Source: Methylobacterium tarhaniae
GTDB taxonomy: Bacteria > Pseudomonadota > Alphaproteobacteria > Rhizobiales > Beijerinckiaceae
Length of the DNA stretch: 40,680 nucleotides
NCBI RefSeq assembly: GCF_001043955.1
Contig: NZ_LABZ01000002.1
Location: 1 to 40,680 of the forward strand
Reading direction: 5' to 3'
Of this stretch, positions 8,351-16,422 are shown in pieces. Made by a program: the position numbers and the translations under genes. Each line of letters opens with the position of its first letter. Position 1 is the stretch's first letter. The notes below the pieces were generated by a model. The model was not told where the DNA came from, made no database searches, and saw only the letters and a program-made list of their open reading frames with translations.

Positions 8351-8911
8351 ATGAATATAATAAAAAAGTATTTTACCTCGATTTTTGAGAAAATAAAAAA
8401 TTTTATTAGAAACAGAAAGTTAGTAGAACCGTCGACTTTTGGTTTGTTTTGTATAATCATATGCGGTGCATTCATGATAGCAATATGGGCGCCATTCTCT
8501 AGAAATTTGATTTACATGGATTTAGATGGTGTGTATGTTCGACTTGCAGCTACTTATTCGTCGGCTTTGTGTGGGCTATTTTCCTCTTTGCTCTGGGCGC
8601 GTGCAGCTGTTCGATCTCACGACGTAGGATCAAATGTTGCTGCGGCTGGATTTACTGGTGCTGCTGTTTTATTTACTTTAGGAGCAAGTTCTAATCCAGA
8701 AAAAATAGATAAATTAGGTAATATTTTATTCTCATATTCGAGATATATAGGTATTTATTTAGGAATATTATATATATTGGCATTATTTGCTGACGAAGTT
8801 TTGAGATGGAAAAACGAATATTTTCCATCTAATACTTCAAAATCTTTATATGGCAATTATTGCAAAAAATATGGCAAAGACAATAAGACATTTTCTTGGC
8901 CTTATTTTTAG
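8351..8911 (+). CDS. AT-rich hypothetical membrane protein
   Basis: 186 residues from ATG 8351 with an AGGTG site about 7 nt upstream; an in-frame ATG at 8285 would add 22 residues. A lysine-rich N-terminus (KKYFTSIFEKIKNFIRNRK) is followed by about four hydrophobic segments: GLFCIIICGAFMIAIW, a segment starting ATYSSALCGLFSSLLW, AAAGFTGAAVLFTLG, and YIGIYLGILYILALF. No family was recognised. Its base composition is far more AT-rich than its neighbours and resembles the lysozyme/LprI cassette, so recent acquisition is likely. About 150 bp of equally AT-rich non-coding DNA follows before the recombinase. Confidence 0.7.
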   Translation: MNIIKKYFTSIFEKIKNFIRNRKLVEPSTFGLFCIIICGAFMIAIWAPFSRNLIYMDLDGVYVRLAATYSSALCGLFSSLLWARAAVRSHDVGSNVAAAGFTGAAVLFTLGASSNPEKIDKLGNILFSYSRYIGIYLGILYILALFADEVLRWKNEYFPSNTSKSLYGNYCKKYGKDNKTFSWPYF

Positions 8912-9058
8912 CAGTCAATTATATGTGACATGAAAATATGCGAAGAATTTATATATTTTTGTGTATATCATCAATTAGATAAAAATAGCCAAAATAATCT
9001 GCTTTTAAAAATATGGGATCGACGTTCATCAATGCATATTTCCGAAATCGACGGTCGA

Positions 9059-9667
9059 TTATACGTTACGGGACTGAGGTAATGGGAGTGTCACGAGTGC
9101 GTCCCTGATCCGTAGGATCGTCTGACGGCTGGTCTTGAATGCCCGTGCCAGGGCCGACACACTCGCACCCTCCCCGAGCTGGCGAGCGACCTCCGCGCGC
9201 TGCTCGCCACTGAGACTGGCCGGACGGCCGAGCCGTCGGCCTTCCGCCCGCGCCCGGCTCAACCCGGCCTGGGTCCGCTCGATCAGGAGATCGCGCTCGA
9301 ATTCCGCGACCGCGTTGATCACGGCCATCGTCAGCTTGCCTGTCGAACTCGTCAGGTCGACTCCACCCAGCGCCAGGCAGTGGACCCGCACGCCGAGTTC
9401 CTCGAGCCTGGCGACGGTCGCGCCCACGTCCATGGCGTTGCGGCCGAGCCGATCGAGCTTGGTCACGACGAGGACGTCGCCCGCCTCGAGCCGATCAAGC
9501 AGGCGGGCGAACCCGCGGCGCTGCCCGACTGCGGTGGATCCTGACACGGTCTCGGTCACGAGGCGGCGCGGCTCGATGGTGAACCCGGCGGCCTGGATCT
9601 CGGTGAGCTGGTTGTCGGTGGTCTGGCCGGGGGTCGAGACGCGGAGGTAGGCGAAGGTGCGCGGCAT
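9059..9667 (-). CDS. Serine recombinase (resolvase/invertase family)
   Basis: 202 residues from ATG 9667; an open frame continues 14 codons upstream. The N-terminal catalytic domain starts with TFAYLRVST, where the Ser of YLRVS is the nucleophile, and includes [13 protein letters not shown] and [22 protein letters not shown]-terminal helix-turn-helix ([20 protein letters not shown]) binds DNA. The length is usual for small resolvases/invertases. Res-like inverted repeats lie immediately upstream at 9,691-9,781. It probably resolves cointegrates or multimers. GC-rich, unlike the AT-rich gene beside it. Confidence 0.92.
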   Translation of the reverse strand: MPRTFAYLRVSTPGQTTDNQLTEIQAAGFTIEPRRLVTETVSGSTAVGQRRGFARLLDRLEAGDVLVVTKLDRLGRNAMDVGATVARLEELGVRVHCLALGGVDLTSSTGKLTMAVINAVAEFERDLLIERTQAGLSRARAEGRRLGRPASLSGEQRAEVARQLGEGASVSALARAFKTSRQTILRIRDALVTLPLPQSRNV

Positions 9668-9690
9668 GAGGCAGATTTGTCCGAAAACCT

Positions 9691-9781
9691 TGACCGGAAC
9701 TGGACACATGTCCGGAACTCGCGGAAGCTAGATTTTGAACAGGTCTGGCCGTCCTGTCCAGAACCGGTCGGTTCCGGACAG
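9691..9781. promoter_or_regulatory. Putative res/operator sites of the serine recombinase
   Basis: Two symmetric sites share GTTCCGGACA-type halves. 9754-9781 is CTGTCCAGAACC, then GGTC, then GGTTCCGGACAG (11 of 12 positions pair). 9701-9715 contains GGACACATGTCC, flanked by CCGGAAC on both sides. Placement directly upstream of the recombinase start is typical for res sites that also act as the operator. Confidence 0.55.
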
Positions 9782-9971
9782 CCCTGGCAGGCAGCGTCGC
9801 TGGTTAGAAGGCCCCACGGACAGCCACCATCATGGCCTCGTTGCGGACCTCGCTGAGGGTGATGGCATCGAGGGGACGCGCGGCACTCTGGTTACCAGCG
9901 CCATTCAGCGAGCGAAGAATTCCGCCATTTATCGCTGAAGGTCACACGGCTGGACGGGTTCGGCCCTTGTT

Positions 9972-10030
9972 GGCAAACACATGTTTTCCGTGCAGCCAAG
10001 CTTGGGAGGCGGAATGACCGCTTGGGGCGG
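9972..10030. repeat. Structured intergenic repeat, copy 1
   Basis: Core GGCAAACACATGTTTTCC (a near-palindrome) is followed by GTGCAGCCAAGCTT and GCGGAATGACCGCTTGGGG. CCAAGC pairs with GCTTGG. Homologous to the copies near 11,951 and 14,606. The surrounding 9,782-9,971 holds no supported gene, only a possible short decayed coding fragment on the minus strand. Confidence 0.75.
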
Positions 10031-10082
10031 ATTGCGGACATAGCTGCTTTCTGGTTGGCATCCGCTGACCAGGAGGCAAGGC

Positions 10083-11873
10083 ATGGATCGAACACGCGAC
10101 TTCACTGTCCAGGACGTCCTTGATCTCGACACCTTCGACGGCTCATGGGCACCAGGGTTCGTCTTCTCGCCTAAGGGCGACTACCTCGCCTTCGTCGTGC
10201 AGCGGGCCGCTGCGCAGGGCGTCTGCCACCAGCGCCCCTTCCTCATGGGTAACGACCGGGGCGAACTCTGGCTGGCCAATCTGGCCTCGCATGAGGTTCA
10301 CCCCCTCGCAGCCGACGTCGCGCAAGGGCTCGGCTTCTTTGCTCCCATGTGGTCGCCGGACGGGCGGTGGATCACCGCCGCGATGGTCGACGGCACGGCC
10401 ATCCGCCCTGTAGTTGTTGACGTCCACTCTGGCCAGCGCACCGTACTTCTGGAGCGCAACGTCGCCATGCGCTTCGGGGCGTCCCCCTGCCTCTGGCTCG
10501 ATACAGACCGCGTCCTGTGCGCGGTGCTGCCCGACGGGCTGCTCCCTATCGCCGCCGAGACTGAGACCCGCGCCCCGCGCCGAGCGATTATAGAGTGGTC
10601 TAAGGCGCGGGCGGGGCGGGAGCCGACGGCAGACGTGCTGGACGTCATTCCAGGTGCTCCAAAGGGGCTGACCTACCTCGATCCCGAGCCTGTCTTCGTC
10701 ACCGTCGCTCCCTCGGACGGGTCCGCGACCCCGCTACGCGACGACACGGTCACACCGGAGATCGCGGCGTTCCGGCAAATGTTCGTCCGCATCCCCTCGG
10801 AGAAGCCAGAGATACCATCGCCCGCGACGTCCCCTGCCTGGGCCACGGCCATGGTGTTGCCCGAGGGCGCGCGGCTCGTAGCCACTCACGAGGCAACGGG
10901 TCGGATCGCCTACCTTGTCGAGGATCAGGAGGGCAGCCGCATCGGCATCGCCACGAGGGACGGTGCGCCCGACGAGTGGGTCTTCGAGACCAACACTCAC
11001 CTGCGCCGCGTTCGGGTCGGGACAATACAAGATCTCGACGGCGCGTCCGTGGACAGTGCCCGGCCGACGACTCGGCTGCTGCTCCCCCCGGGCCACGAGG
11101 ACGGCGTCCCCAGACCGGCAGTGGTCTGGGTCTATCCAGGTGCAACACCGGGGCCGATCGTGCGGCGTCCCTTCAAGCTCAACGACGCCAGCCCGCTCAA
11201 CCTGCACCTGCTAGCTGCGCTGGGCTACGTGGTGATCCAGCCGAGCATGACGATCCCCGAAGGGGAGGAACCGCTGGACCTGCTGTCCCTCCTGGCCCCG
11301 GCCGCCGAAGCGGCGATCGAGGCGGCCGTTTCGGCGGGTTACGTCAACCGCGAGCGAGTTCATGTGATGGGCCAGAGCTTCGGCGGCTACGCGGTCATGG
11401 GCCTCCTCGCAACGACGCAGGCGTTCCGCTCCGGCATCGCGATGGCAGGGTTCTGCGACCTCTTCAGCTTCTACGGCGCAGGCGACCCACGCTTCCGCTA
11501 CGGCGACCCCCAACATCTGCTGTTCAGCGCCGCGTGGTCGCCTGAACAAGGTATCCGCTTGGGCAGTCCGCCTTGGATCGATCCGGAACGCTACGTGCGC
11601 AACAGCCCACTCCTGGCCGCTGACCGTATCCGAGCGCCGCTGCTGATCACCCAGGGCGACCAAGACTACGTGCCGATGGGGCAAGGGGAGGAGATGTTCT
11701 CGGCTTTGCGGAAGCTGGGGCGGCGGACACGGTTCGTGCGCTACTGGGGGGAGGGGCACGTCCTTTCGAGCCCGGCGAACATCGCGCATCTTTGGGAACA
11801 AATCCAGGAGTGGCTGGCCGATGTCGATCTCACGACTACACCTGTGGAACTGGGAGAGCATCAGGTCTGCTGA
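10083..11873 (+). CDS. S9-family (prolyl oligopeptidase-type) peptidase
   Basis: 596 residues, with a strong AGGAGG site a few nt before the ATG. The N-terminal part (to about residue 330) has WD/TolB-like beta-propeller motifs such as FSPKGDYLAFV and MWSPDGRWITAAM. The C-terminal part is an alpha/beta-hydrolase domain: the nucleophile Ser at about 432 in MGQSFGGYAVMG, Asp in the ITQGDQDYVPMG segment, and His in WGEGHVLSS. The family cleaves short peptides, often after Pro; the substrate here is unknown. There is no export signal, so it is probably cytoplasmic. It stands alone between two copies of an intergenic repeat, with a hybrid histidine kinase downstream. Confidence 0.92.
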   Translation: MDRTRDFTVQDVLDLDTFDGSWAPGFVFSPKGDYLAFVVQRAAAQGVCHQRPFLMGNDRGELWLANLASHEVHPLAADVAQGLGFFAPMWSPDGRWITAAMVDGTAIRPVVVDVHSGQRTVLLERNVAMRFGASPCLWLDTDRVLCAVLPDGLLPIAAETETRAPRRAIIEWSKARAGREPTADVLDVIPGAPKGLTYLDPEPVFVTVAPSDGSATPLRDDTVTPEIAAFRQMFVRIPSEKPEIPSPATSPAWATAMVLPEGARLVATHEATGRIAYLVEDQEGSRIGIATRDGAPDEWVFETNTHLRRVRVGTIQDLDGASVDSARPTTRLLLPPGHEDGVPRPAVVWVYPGATPGPIVRRPFKLNDASPLNLHLLAALGYVVIQPSMTIPEGEEPLDLLSLLAPAAEAAIEAAVSAGYVNRERVHVMGQSFGGYAVMGLLATTQAFRSGIAMAGFCDLFSFYGAGDPRFRYGDPQHLLFSAAWSPEQGIRLGSPPWIDPERYVRNSPLLAADRIRAPLLITQGDQDYVPMGQGEEMFSALRKLGRRTRFVRYWGEGHVLSSPANIAHLWEQIQEWLADVDLTTTPVELGEHQVC

Positions 11874-11889
11874 GGGTCGAAAGCGGCTC

Positions 11890-12010
11890 CCATGAACCGC
11901 CCGTCAGCGTCGGGTCTCAGCCGACATACCTGACTGACCATCTTGGATGTCGGAAAACACATGTTTGCCGTGCAGCCAAGCCTGAGTTGCGGAATGACCG
12001 CACGGGGTGG
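11890..12010. repeat. Structured intergenic repeat, copy 2
   Basis: Core from 11951: GGAAAACACATGTTTGCC, then GTGCAGCCAAGCCT and GCGGAATGACCGCACGGGG. Here CCGTGC pairs with GCACGG. Similarity to copy 3 extends ~60 bp to the left (CCATGAA, CGCCCGTCAGCGT, CTCAGCCGACA). It follows the peptidase stop directly. Confidence 0.75.
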
Positions 12011-12070
12011 AGAGCGGTCATGTGGTAGTCGCCCGAAAGCCGACCTCGGGTTGCGCACCGTGGCCGGACC

Positions 12071-14497
12071 ATGCTCAGTCGAAGGATGGACGAGCGCACG
12101 ACCATCGCAGACCTAGAACGTCGTCTCGCGGCTGCGGAGGCGGATCTGCGAGCGAAAGATGACGCACGCATACGGGCCGAGACCGCGCTGCGCGAGAGCG
12201 AGGAAAAATACCGCCCCCTGTTCGACTCTATCGACGAAGGCTTCTGCCTGCTGGAATATGTCGACGATCCCCAGCGCGCGTCGGATTACCGCTTCTTGGA
12301 AGTGAACGAAGCGTTCAAGAAGCACACCGGGCTGATCGATGTCGTCGGCAAGCTCCGAAGCGAGGTGAGTCCGGACACAGAGGATTACTGGATCGAAACC
12401 TACGCCGAAGTGGCTCGAACCGGCGTGGCACGACGCGTTGAAAACCACCATGAAGAAACTGACAGGTGGTACGAGGTCTTCATCTCTCGCGTCGGTGGGG
12501 AAGGAAGCCGGCAGATCTGCCTCGTTTTCAGGGACACGACGGAACGGACACGCGCTGAGAAGGTCTTGCGCGAAAGTGAGGAGCGGCAGGCGTTCCTGCT
12601 GAAGCTGAGTGATGCCATCCGGCCGGACATGAAAGCGGACGCCGTCGGCGCGCTCGCCACGCGCATGGTGGCCGAACACCTGGGCGTGGACCGCTGCTAC
12701 ATCGCCCGGTTCGCGCGAGAGGAGGAGAAGGGCTGGGTCGGCCCCGAGTTTCGCTCCTCCGGGTTGCCAGCGCTGACTGGCGAGTACCGCTTCGCGGACT
12801 TTCCCGAAATCATAAAGCGCATGGAAACCGGCCCGCTCGTCATCCGCGACGGGCCCGCCGATCGCAGCCTCGCCGAAGCCGACAGGCAGTCCTACCAGGC
12901 GCTAGGGCTTTGCGCCGTACTCACCGCCCCGTTGCGTAGGGGCGAGGGCAACGCCGTCTGGTCTTTGACAGCGGCGGCGACCCAGCCGCGCGACTGGACA
13001 GACGGCGAGCTTAAGTTGCTCGAGGATGTAGCGGAACGCACCTGGGCGGCCATCGAGCGCGCCCGTGCGGAAGCGGCGCTGCGTGAGAGCGAGGAGCGGT
13101 TCCGACAGTTCGCCGCGGCCTCGGCCGCGGGCTTGTGGATCCGGGACGCGGACACCCTGGCGATGGAGTTCGTGAGCCCTGCCGTCGCGAAAATCTACGG
13201 CGTGGACGCCGACGCCCTGCTTGGCGATGTGGCGCGCTGGGCCTCTCTGATCGTACCGGACGACCGCGACGCTGCCCTGAACCATTTGAAAGTGGCGCGC
13301 GCGGGTGAGGCCGTAGTGCACGAGTTCCGCATACAGCGACCTTCGGACGGCGCCTTCCGCTGGATCAGGAACATCGACTTTCCGCTACGCGACGACGGCC
13401 ACATCCCCCGCATCGGCGGCATCGCCGAGGACGTGACCGAGGCCAAGCTCGCCACCGAGCACTCTGCTGTCCTGCTGGCTGAACTCCAGCACCGGGTGCG
13501 CAACATCATGGCGATGATCCGCTCGGTGACGCGGCGCACCGGCGAGCGGGCCGTCACCGTGCCGGACTACGCCGAGCTGCTGATGGGCCGCCTGCTCGCC
13601 CTCGCCCGCGTGCAGGCGCTGCTCACCCGCGCCGCGAACGTCAGCGTTGGCATCGCCAACATCGTGCGCGACGAGGTGAGCGTGCAGGCGCAGCACGAGG
13701 GACAATACGACCTCGATGGGCCGGATGTCGCGCTGTCGCCCAAGGCCGCTGAGGTGCTGACGCTGGCCGTGCACGAGCTGGCCACCAACGCGCTCAAATA
13801 CGGCGCCCTGTCCGTCGCGGATGGCAAGGTCACCGTCCGGTGGTCCGTTGTCGAGAAACGTAGCAGCCCATGGCTCGTCTTCGACTGGACGGAAGAGGGT
13901 GCCCCCGAGCGCCCGCAGCCGACCCAAGATGCGCCCCGTCGCCGTGGCTTCGGCAGCGAGCTAATCGAGGCGCGTGTCCCCTACGAGCTGCGCGGGCGTG
14001 GCAAGATGACGGTCGAGCCCGGTGGCGCCCGCTGTCATCTGGAGTTCCCGCTCAAGGAGGGCGCCAGCATCCTGGAAACAGGCGCACCGCAGCGCATGAC
14101 AGTCTTCGGAGGAGCGCTCGACATGACGGGTGGACCCGATCTCACGGGTCGCCGTGTCCTGGTGGTGGAAGACGACTTCTATCTTGCGACGGACGCTGCT
14201 CGGGCGCTCGAAGGCGCGGGCGCGGAGGTTGTCGGCCCGTGTGCGAGTGAAGAGGATGCGCGCGCAGAGCTGGATGAGCAGCGGCTCGACGCCGTTGTGG
14301 TCGACATCAACCTTGGTCCGGGCCCCTCGTTCAAGCTGGCCAAGACACTGAAGGACCGCGGCATCCCGTTCGTCTTCACGACCGGGTATGACGCTGAGGT
14401 GATCCCGGCCGAGTTCGCGGGCGTCGAACGGTTGGAGAAACCGTTCCAGCTTCGACAGATCGTCGGTGCCGTCGCGAAGCTCACGACGGCGGCATAG
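12071..14497 (+). CDS. Hybrid HWE-family sensor histidine kinase (PAS-GAF-PAS-HWE-REC)
   Basis: 808 residues. A coiled-coil start (residues ~5-45) leads to a PAS domain (~45-160), a GAF domain (~175-335), a second PAS domain (~345-465), an HWE/HisKA_2 kinase core with ELQHRVRNIMAMIRSV (phospho-acceptor His) and HELATNALKYGALS (ATP-binding N-box), and a C-terminal receiver (~690-808). The receiver has VVEDD, phospho-acceptor Asp in VVVDINLG, FTTGYD and EKPF. There are no membrane segments, so it senses a cytoplasmic or diffusible cue, with GAF and PAS as likely ligand or light domains. Such kinases are common in Methylobacterium. A second ATG at 12086 is possible; neither start has a strong ribosome-binding site. 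No separate response regulator is adjacent. Confidence 0.93.
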   Translation: MLSRRMDERTTIADLERRLAAAEADLRAKDDARIRAETALRESEEKYRPLFDSIDEGFCLLEYVDDPQRASDYRFLEVNEAFKKHTGLIDVVGKLRSEVSPDTEDYWIETYAEVARTGVARRVENHHEETDRWYEVFISRVGGEGSRQICLVFRDTTERTRAEKVLRESEERQAFLLKLSDAIRPDMKADAVGALATRMVAEHLGVDRCYIARFAREEEKGWVGPEFRSSGLPALTGEYRFADFPEIIKRMETGPLVIRDGPADRSLAEADRQSYQALGLCAVLTAPLRRGEGNAVWSLTAAATQPRDWTDGELKLLEDVAERTWAAIERARAEAALRESEERFRQFAAASAAGLWIRDADTLAMEFVSPAVAKIYGVDADALLGDVARWASLIVPDDRDAALNHLKVARAGEAVVHEFRIQRPSDGAFRWIRNIDFPLRDDGHIPRIGGIAEDVTEAKLATEHSAVLLAELQHRVRNIMAMIRSVTRRTGERAVTVPDYAELLMGRLLALARVQALLTRAANVSVGIANIVRDEVSVQAQHEGQYDLDGPDVALSPKAAEVLTLAVHELATNALKYGALSVADGKVTVRWSVVEKRSSPWLVFDWTEEGAPERPQPTQDAPRRRGFGSELIEARVPYELRGRGKMTVEPGGARCHLEFPLKEGASILETGAPQRMTVFGGALDMTGGPDLTGRRVLVVEDDFYLATDAARALEGAGAEVVGPCASEEDARAELDEQRLDAVVVDINLGPGPSFKLAKTLKDRGIPFVFTTGYDAEVIPAEFAGVERLEKPFQLRQIVGAVAKLTTAA

Positions 14498-14542
14498 CCC
14501 GAGAGCGGACCTTCCCAGGGTCTGCAACGGGTCGTCAACAGA

Positions 14543-14661
14543 CCCATGAAGTGCCCGTCGGCGTTAGGTGTCAGCCAACACGCCCGACTGGCCGACTTGG
14601 AGGCCGGAAAACACCTGTTTTCCGCACGGCCGAGCCCCATATGCGGAACGACTGCATGGGG
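14543..14661. repeat. Structured intergenic repeat, copy 3
   Basis: Core from 14606: GGAAAACACCTGTTTTCC (8-bp perfect arms), then GCACGGCCGAGCCCCAT and GCGGAACGACTGCATGGGG. CCCCAT pairs with ATGGGG, so the distal stem is kept by different base pairs than in copies 1 and 2. It begins just after the kinase stop. Confidence 0.75.
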
Positions 14662-14739
14662 TTTAAGTGCTGGCCCTAATGGCAACTCGCGCCAACCGGG
14701 CGACGAGGGCCAGATCGAGTGTCCCGGCCGGCTGCGCGC

Positions 14740-14946
14740 TCAGCGACGACCGCCATCGGCTCCCGGCTTCATGGCCCGCTCGACAGCCTCCATGGCGCTC
14801 TCGAAGGCTTTGGCCTCGCTACGGTGGGGCCGGTCGGACCGTTCGATCAACTTACCGCTCCGGCGGATCGCCCACTGGAAGTTTCCCTCCGGCTTGGGCA
14901 GTGGTGAAACCTCGATGGAGTAGGGATGCGGGACTTCGTTGGCCAT
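14740..14946 (-). CDS. Small conserved-looking hypothetical protein
   Basis: 68 residues. The sequence has a balanced composition: YSIEVSPLPKPEGNFQWAIR, then SGKLIERSDRPHRSEAKAFE, which reads as a small beta-strand-rich domain followed by a helix (SAMEAVERAM). No family name was recognised. The ATG at 14946 is preceded by GC-rich sequence with no clear ribosome-binding site. It is the best coding candidate in 14,660-15,400. Confidence 0.65.
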   Translation of the reverse strand: MANEVPHPYSIEVSPLPKPEGNFQWAIRRSGKLIERSDRPHRSEAKAFESAMEAVERAMKPGADGGRR

Positions 14947-15371
14947 GGGCGCGCTATGCCAGGCTCCACGCGGTCACACCATAGCCAAAACGACGTGGGC
15001 CCGTTTTTGTGGATTGGTGATCAGCTTGGAGGCGATGAGTCTGCCAGCATTTCGGCCTTTGCTTCGCGGCGATCCTTGGTCCGATCTTCCGGCTCTCAGG
15101 CGTCTTGGTGACCTTCGTGGACGAGTCCTTCAGAGTGGCAAGGCGCTCGCGCAGGACAGGGGGGAGCATCGGAGGAGCTTCAGGAACACCAGCATGATAG
15201 TGCTGCAATGCTACAATGCTGTAGCTCTGTGGTGCTTCAGTGCTGATGAGGAGGCTGGGCGTCAGAGGTGTGTGGCGAGGCCGATCACTTGGCCGCCCAC
15301 CTTCGTGAAGGGAGAGGGCGCGCTGCGAGTCTGATCTGCAACGAGCGGGCCAAGCTGTCTACGGTACATCA
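14947..15371. other. Region upstream of the toxin-antitoxin pair; iteron-like motifs only
   Basis: No supported gene. An 84-codon minus-strand frame (14954-15208) has a Met-Leu-Pro-Pro start region but otherwise unnatural composition. The 15,200-15,250 part contains short palindromic motifs listed separately. Confidence 0.4.
15201..15250. repeat. TGTAGC/GCTACA motif cluster 1
   Basis: Contains GCTACA-ATGC-TGTAGC (15210-15225) plus several TGCTG/GTGCTT half motifs. It shares GCTACAATGC with the 48-bp palindrome before parA, so it is probably bound by the same partition or regulatory protein. Confidence 0.5.
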
Positions 15372-15403
15372 TAAGCCATTGACTTACGTAGTCCATTGGC
15401 TTA
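15372..15403. promoter_or_regulatory. Palindromic operator of the toxin-antitoxin operon
   Basis: TAAGCCA (15372-15378) and TGGCTTA (15397-15403) are inverted around a central TACGTA. TTGACT inside it may be a -35 element. The site ends 10 nt before the toxin ATG, as expected for autoregulation by an Xre-type antitoxin. Confidence 0.55.
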
Positions 15404-15412
15404 CACATTCTC

Positions 15413-15772
15413 ATGTCCAAGCCGCTTCACACCGTCGTCGAGACCCCCGACTACCTCGCCGACGCGAAGCGGGCGGGCATGACCGAGGCGGAGCGCCAAC
15501 GCTCGATCAACACCTACGCCATGACGCCGGGCTACGGCGATGAAATCCAGGGCTCCGGCGGCTTTCGCAAAGGTCGGGTCGCCGGCCGCGGCAAGGGCAA
15601 GTCGGGCGGTTACCGGGTGGTCTCGATCTACCTCGACGAGACGATCCCCGTGTTCCTCGTTGCCGTCCTCAGCAAGGGGGATCGCGAAAACTTCACCGAT
15701 GCGGAGGTTGCCGAGTTCAAGAAGGTGGCCACCGCAATCAAATCGGCTCACCGGCGCAGCAAGAAGCGCTGA
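15413..15772 (+). CDS. RelE/HigB-type toxin of a type II toxin-antitoxin system
   Basis: 119 residues. The fold pattern matches the HigB-2/RelE-like ribosome-dependent mRNase group: a helical N-terminus (ETPDYLADAKRAGMTEAE), a GYGDEIQGSGGFRKGRVA segment, KSGGYRVVSIYL, and a C-terminal helix with KSAHRRSKKR. It lies first in a two-gene operon with an Xre-type antitoxin 31 nt downstream, the toxin-first order typical of HigBA. Probable role: plasmid stabilisation by post-segregational killing, since the ParA locus follows. Confidence 0.85.
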   Translation: MSKPLHTVVETPDYLADAKRAGMTEAERQRSINTYAMTPGYGDEIQGSGGFRKGRVAGRGKGKSGGYRVVSIYLDETIPVFLVAVLSKGDRENFTDAEVAEFKKVATAIKSAHRRSKKR

Positions 15773-15803
15773 CGAACCGGCAACCCTCCGCATGGTGTCT
15801 CCG

Positions 15804-16100
15804 ATGACCGACAGCTTCACCCGCATCCTGAGCGGCGCCAAGAGCGCCTTGGCCTACATGGAGGGCAATCCTCCCGAGGGGACCGTTGTCCACGTCCCGG
15901 AGGATCTGGACGTGGCTGAGATCCGGACCAGGACCGGACTCGCTCAGCCGGCCTTTGCTGCGACCATCGGCGTCTCGTTGCACACCCTCCGGAACTGGGA
16001 GCAGAAGCGCCGCCGTCCGGAGGGGCCTGCCCGCGTGCTCCTGGCAATGGTCGAGAAGCGGCCGCAGGTGGTGCGGGAGATCCTTGGCGAGGTGGCCTGA
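15804..16100 (+). CDS. HigA-type Xre-family antitoxin
   Basis: 98 residues from ATG 15804; an ATG at 15792 would add four residues. A short toxin-binding N-terminus (SFTRILSGAKSALAYMEG) is followed by a helix-turn-helix: VAEIRTRTGLAQPAFAATIG, then VSLHTLRNWEQKRRRPEGPA. The protein should neutralise the upstream toxin and repress the operon through the palindrome at 15372-15403. The ending KRPQVVREILGEVA is usual for this group. Confidence 0.88.
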   Translation: MTDSFTRILSGAKSALAYMEGNPPEGTVVHVPEDLDVAEIRTRTGLAQPAFAATIGVSLHTLRNWEQKRRRPEGPARVLLAMVEKRPQVVREILGEVA

Positions 16101-16296
16101 TCGCCAGCCTCCGACTGCTATCGCCGGATGAGGCTGGCGTCACCGGAGCGGAAGATCTGATGACGAAGTTCGGCGAAGGCGAAGTGGATCGACGATCGAG
16201 CTGCGACCGGGCGGAAGGAGTGCCATCAGCTCGGCAGCCGGTAGCGCGAGAGGCAGCTTCATGCTCGCTCCGGGGCGCATCGGTATGGGGCATCGT

Positions 16297-16344
16297 GCTG
16301 TGATGCGGTAGCATTGTAGCGCTACAATGCTACCGCATCACAGC
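16297..16344. promoter_or_regulatory. Perfect 48-bp palindrome, probable partition site
   Basis: Two 24-nt arms, GCTGTGATGCGGTAGC continuing ATTGTAGC and its exact complement, meet at 16320/16321 with no spacer. It lies about 80 bp upstream of parA and shares CTGTGATGC with the shorter site at 16394-16415 and GCTACAATGC with cluster 1. Probably a centromere (parS/parC-like) or operator for the RHH protein. It could also form a cruciform. Confidence 0.7.
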
Positions 16345-16393
16345 GCGACGACACCATACGTTTGTAGTGCTTTCATACTGTGGCGCTTACCTG

Positions 16394-16415
16394 CTATGAT
16401 GCGACAGCATCACAG
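16394..16415. promoter_or_regulatory. Operator-like inverted repeat just upstream of parA
   Basis: CTATGATGC and GCATCACAG pair at 8 of 9 positions around GACA. It ends 7 nt before the parA ATG and overlaps its AGGTGA ribosome-binding site, so binding could repress parA. Confidence 0.6.
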
Positions 16416-16422
16416 GTGAGAC

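Noticed and set aside
9806..9899. Possible end of a decayed minus-strand gene (SEVRNEAMMVAVRGAF)
   Set aside because: Too short to name; no start and no extended frame.
14954..15208. 84-codon minus-strand frame
   Set aside because: Overlaps the motif cluster; unnatural composition except for a short stretch.
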